DNA from: Helopsaltes ochotensis
Lineage: Eukaryota > Chordata > Aves > Passeriformes > Locustellidae
Assembly (NCBI GenBank): GCA_013400155.1
Contig: VXBM01000284.1
Coordinates: 62,001-126,000 of the forward strand
Direction: 5' to 3'
Length of the DNA: 64,000 nucleotides
Shown here: positions 63,106-64,000 of the stretch, in pieces
How the letters are laid out: the number at the start of each line of letters is the position of its first letter
How positions within the stretch are numbered: the first letter of the stretch is position 1
Made by a program: the position numbers and the translations under genes
The notes under the pieces: model-generated
What the model saw: the letters and a program-made list of their open reading frames with translations, nothing else
Told to the model about the DNA's origin: nothing
Database searches by the model: none

Positions 63106-63957
63106 CCTGCCCAAGATGCATCCTGCCCTGCTCCTGCTGCCTCCCCGGGCCCTCTGCAGCACCATCTGTGTGCCCCCAGCATTCCTAAACAGCTGACTGC
63201 ATGTGTGCTCTAAAATGGATGTTCAAAGCCTTGGGGGAAGGCTTCATGAGTCAGGCTCTCAGAGCTCAGGGCTAGCAACTGTTTGCAAGCTGAGTATTAT
63301 GGGATGCTTTGCTGAAATACCAGGTAATTGGTTCATGGCAGAAGGTGGAATACACAAACCCAGCTTTCACTAATAAAAAGACAGCCTTTCTGAATGTGAA
63401 AAAAAAATACAGATTTTAATATTGTGCTTTGGAGGCACAGAAGTCTAGATACTGAAGCATACTGGTTTTGATCTCCTTCATTTATAATAACTTAAATTAT
63501 TTTATTCTTGAGGCAAGCAATATCAGGTACTATATGTATAAGGACTGTACCTAGCACAGGATTAAGGTTGTGAGGCATAGATCAACCTGCACACTTCTAA
63601 ATGGATGAACTGTGCTTTGCCAGTACATTTTTTTGTCAGACACCAGTTATATTCTATAGTCTTATAACCTGCTCACTGAAAGACTGAAAGTGAAAAATTT
63701 CATTGAAAGTGAAAAATTAGACTCAATGTGCCAGTGAAGTGTTTTGAACGGACCCGAGGGTCCAGAAGCCATAGAGAAATCCAACTGGCTTGATAAATTA
63801 ACCTGAGTTTCAGCAATGTAATTCTCTATATCAAATAAGAAATTTCAGATACATTAGTCACAGTGGGTCAATATACTCCTTTACTGGGATGGTGCTGTGA
63901 AGTGAAAGTAAAATGGAACTAGAGAGTTTTACTTGCTAAAATCATTCAATTTCTGAA

Positions 63958-63989
63958 GTTTCATAATAAAGCTGTTTCATAATAAAGCT
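63958..63989. repeat. Perfect 16-bp tandem duplication with AATAAA
   Basis: GTTTCATAATAAAGCT occurs twice head to tail (63958-63973 and 63974-63989). Each copy contains the polyadenylation hexamer AATAAA on the + strand, inside PTPRZ1 intron 2. Confidence 0.9.
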
Positions 63990-64000
63990 ATGCTGGAAAT

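Larger units (their letters stand above)
61433..64000 (+). other. PTPRZ1: Start of PTPRZ1 intron 2 (continues beyond the window)
   Basis: Begins with the donor GTAAGC. It is AT-rich except for the minisatellite at 62853-63105. Exon 3, which should open the carbonic-anhydrase-like domain, was not found, so at least 2.5 kb of intron follows exon 2. Confidence 0.85.

Noticed and set aside
62662..63196. 140-167-codon frames on both strands over the minisatellite
   Set aside because: They are generated by the 11-bp repeat in an intron and are open on both strands for that reason.

Overview
The window is vertebrate chromosomal DNA, almost certainly from a bird. It holds the 5' end of one protein-coding gene on the + strand, PTPRZ1 (receptor-type tyrosine-protein phosphatase zeta; its secreted form is phosphacan). 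Two exons are visible. Exon 1 (start codon 19253-19255, donor at 19311) encodes the signal peptide inside a CpG island. Exon 2 (61367-61432) encodes the residues that follow the signal peptide. The reading phase is 1 at both ends of exon 2, and the encoded sequence closely follows the known N-terminus of vertebrate PTPRZ1. The rest of the gene (carbonic-anhydrase-like domain onward) lies beyond position 64000. The bird assignment rests on a near-full-length CR1 LINE, a second CR1 3' fragment and a solo LTR of the avian ERVL type, together with the PTPRZ1 match. I cannot name the species.

Layout. 1-17.6 kb is AT-rich upstream intergenic DNA with no recognisable gene, interrupted by a 493-bp assembly gap at 14450-14942. 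17.6-19.7 kb is a CpG island containing a roughly 300-bp CA-rich satellite, GC boxes, a three-codon upstream ORF and PTPRZ1 exon 1. 19.3-61.4 kb is intron 1 (42,056 bp). It contains a decayed, sense-oriented, near-full-length CR1 (about 27.8-32.0 kb), a short CR1 3' fragment (33.7-33.9 kb), an antisense solo LTR (40760-41337), a probable ancient antisense CR1-type fragment (about 48.5-49.1 kb) and many simple repeats. After exon 2, intron 2 runs to the window end and holds an 11-bp CTGCAG-rich minisatellite (62853-63105).

There is no evidence of an operon, CRISPR array, tRNA, rRNA or complete novel gene system. Apart from PTPRZ1 and the CR1 remnants, I could support none of the short open frames as a gene. 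The points most worth a second look are the CA-rich satellite and tiny uORF at the PTPRZ1 promoter, the unusually complete CR1 with dateable lesions, the CTGCAG minisatellite in intron 2, and several perfect hairpins.
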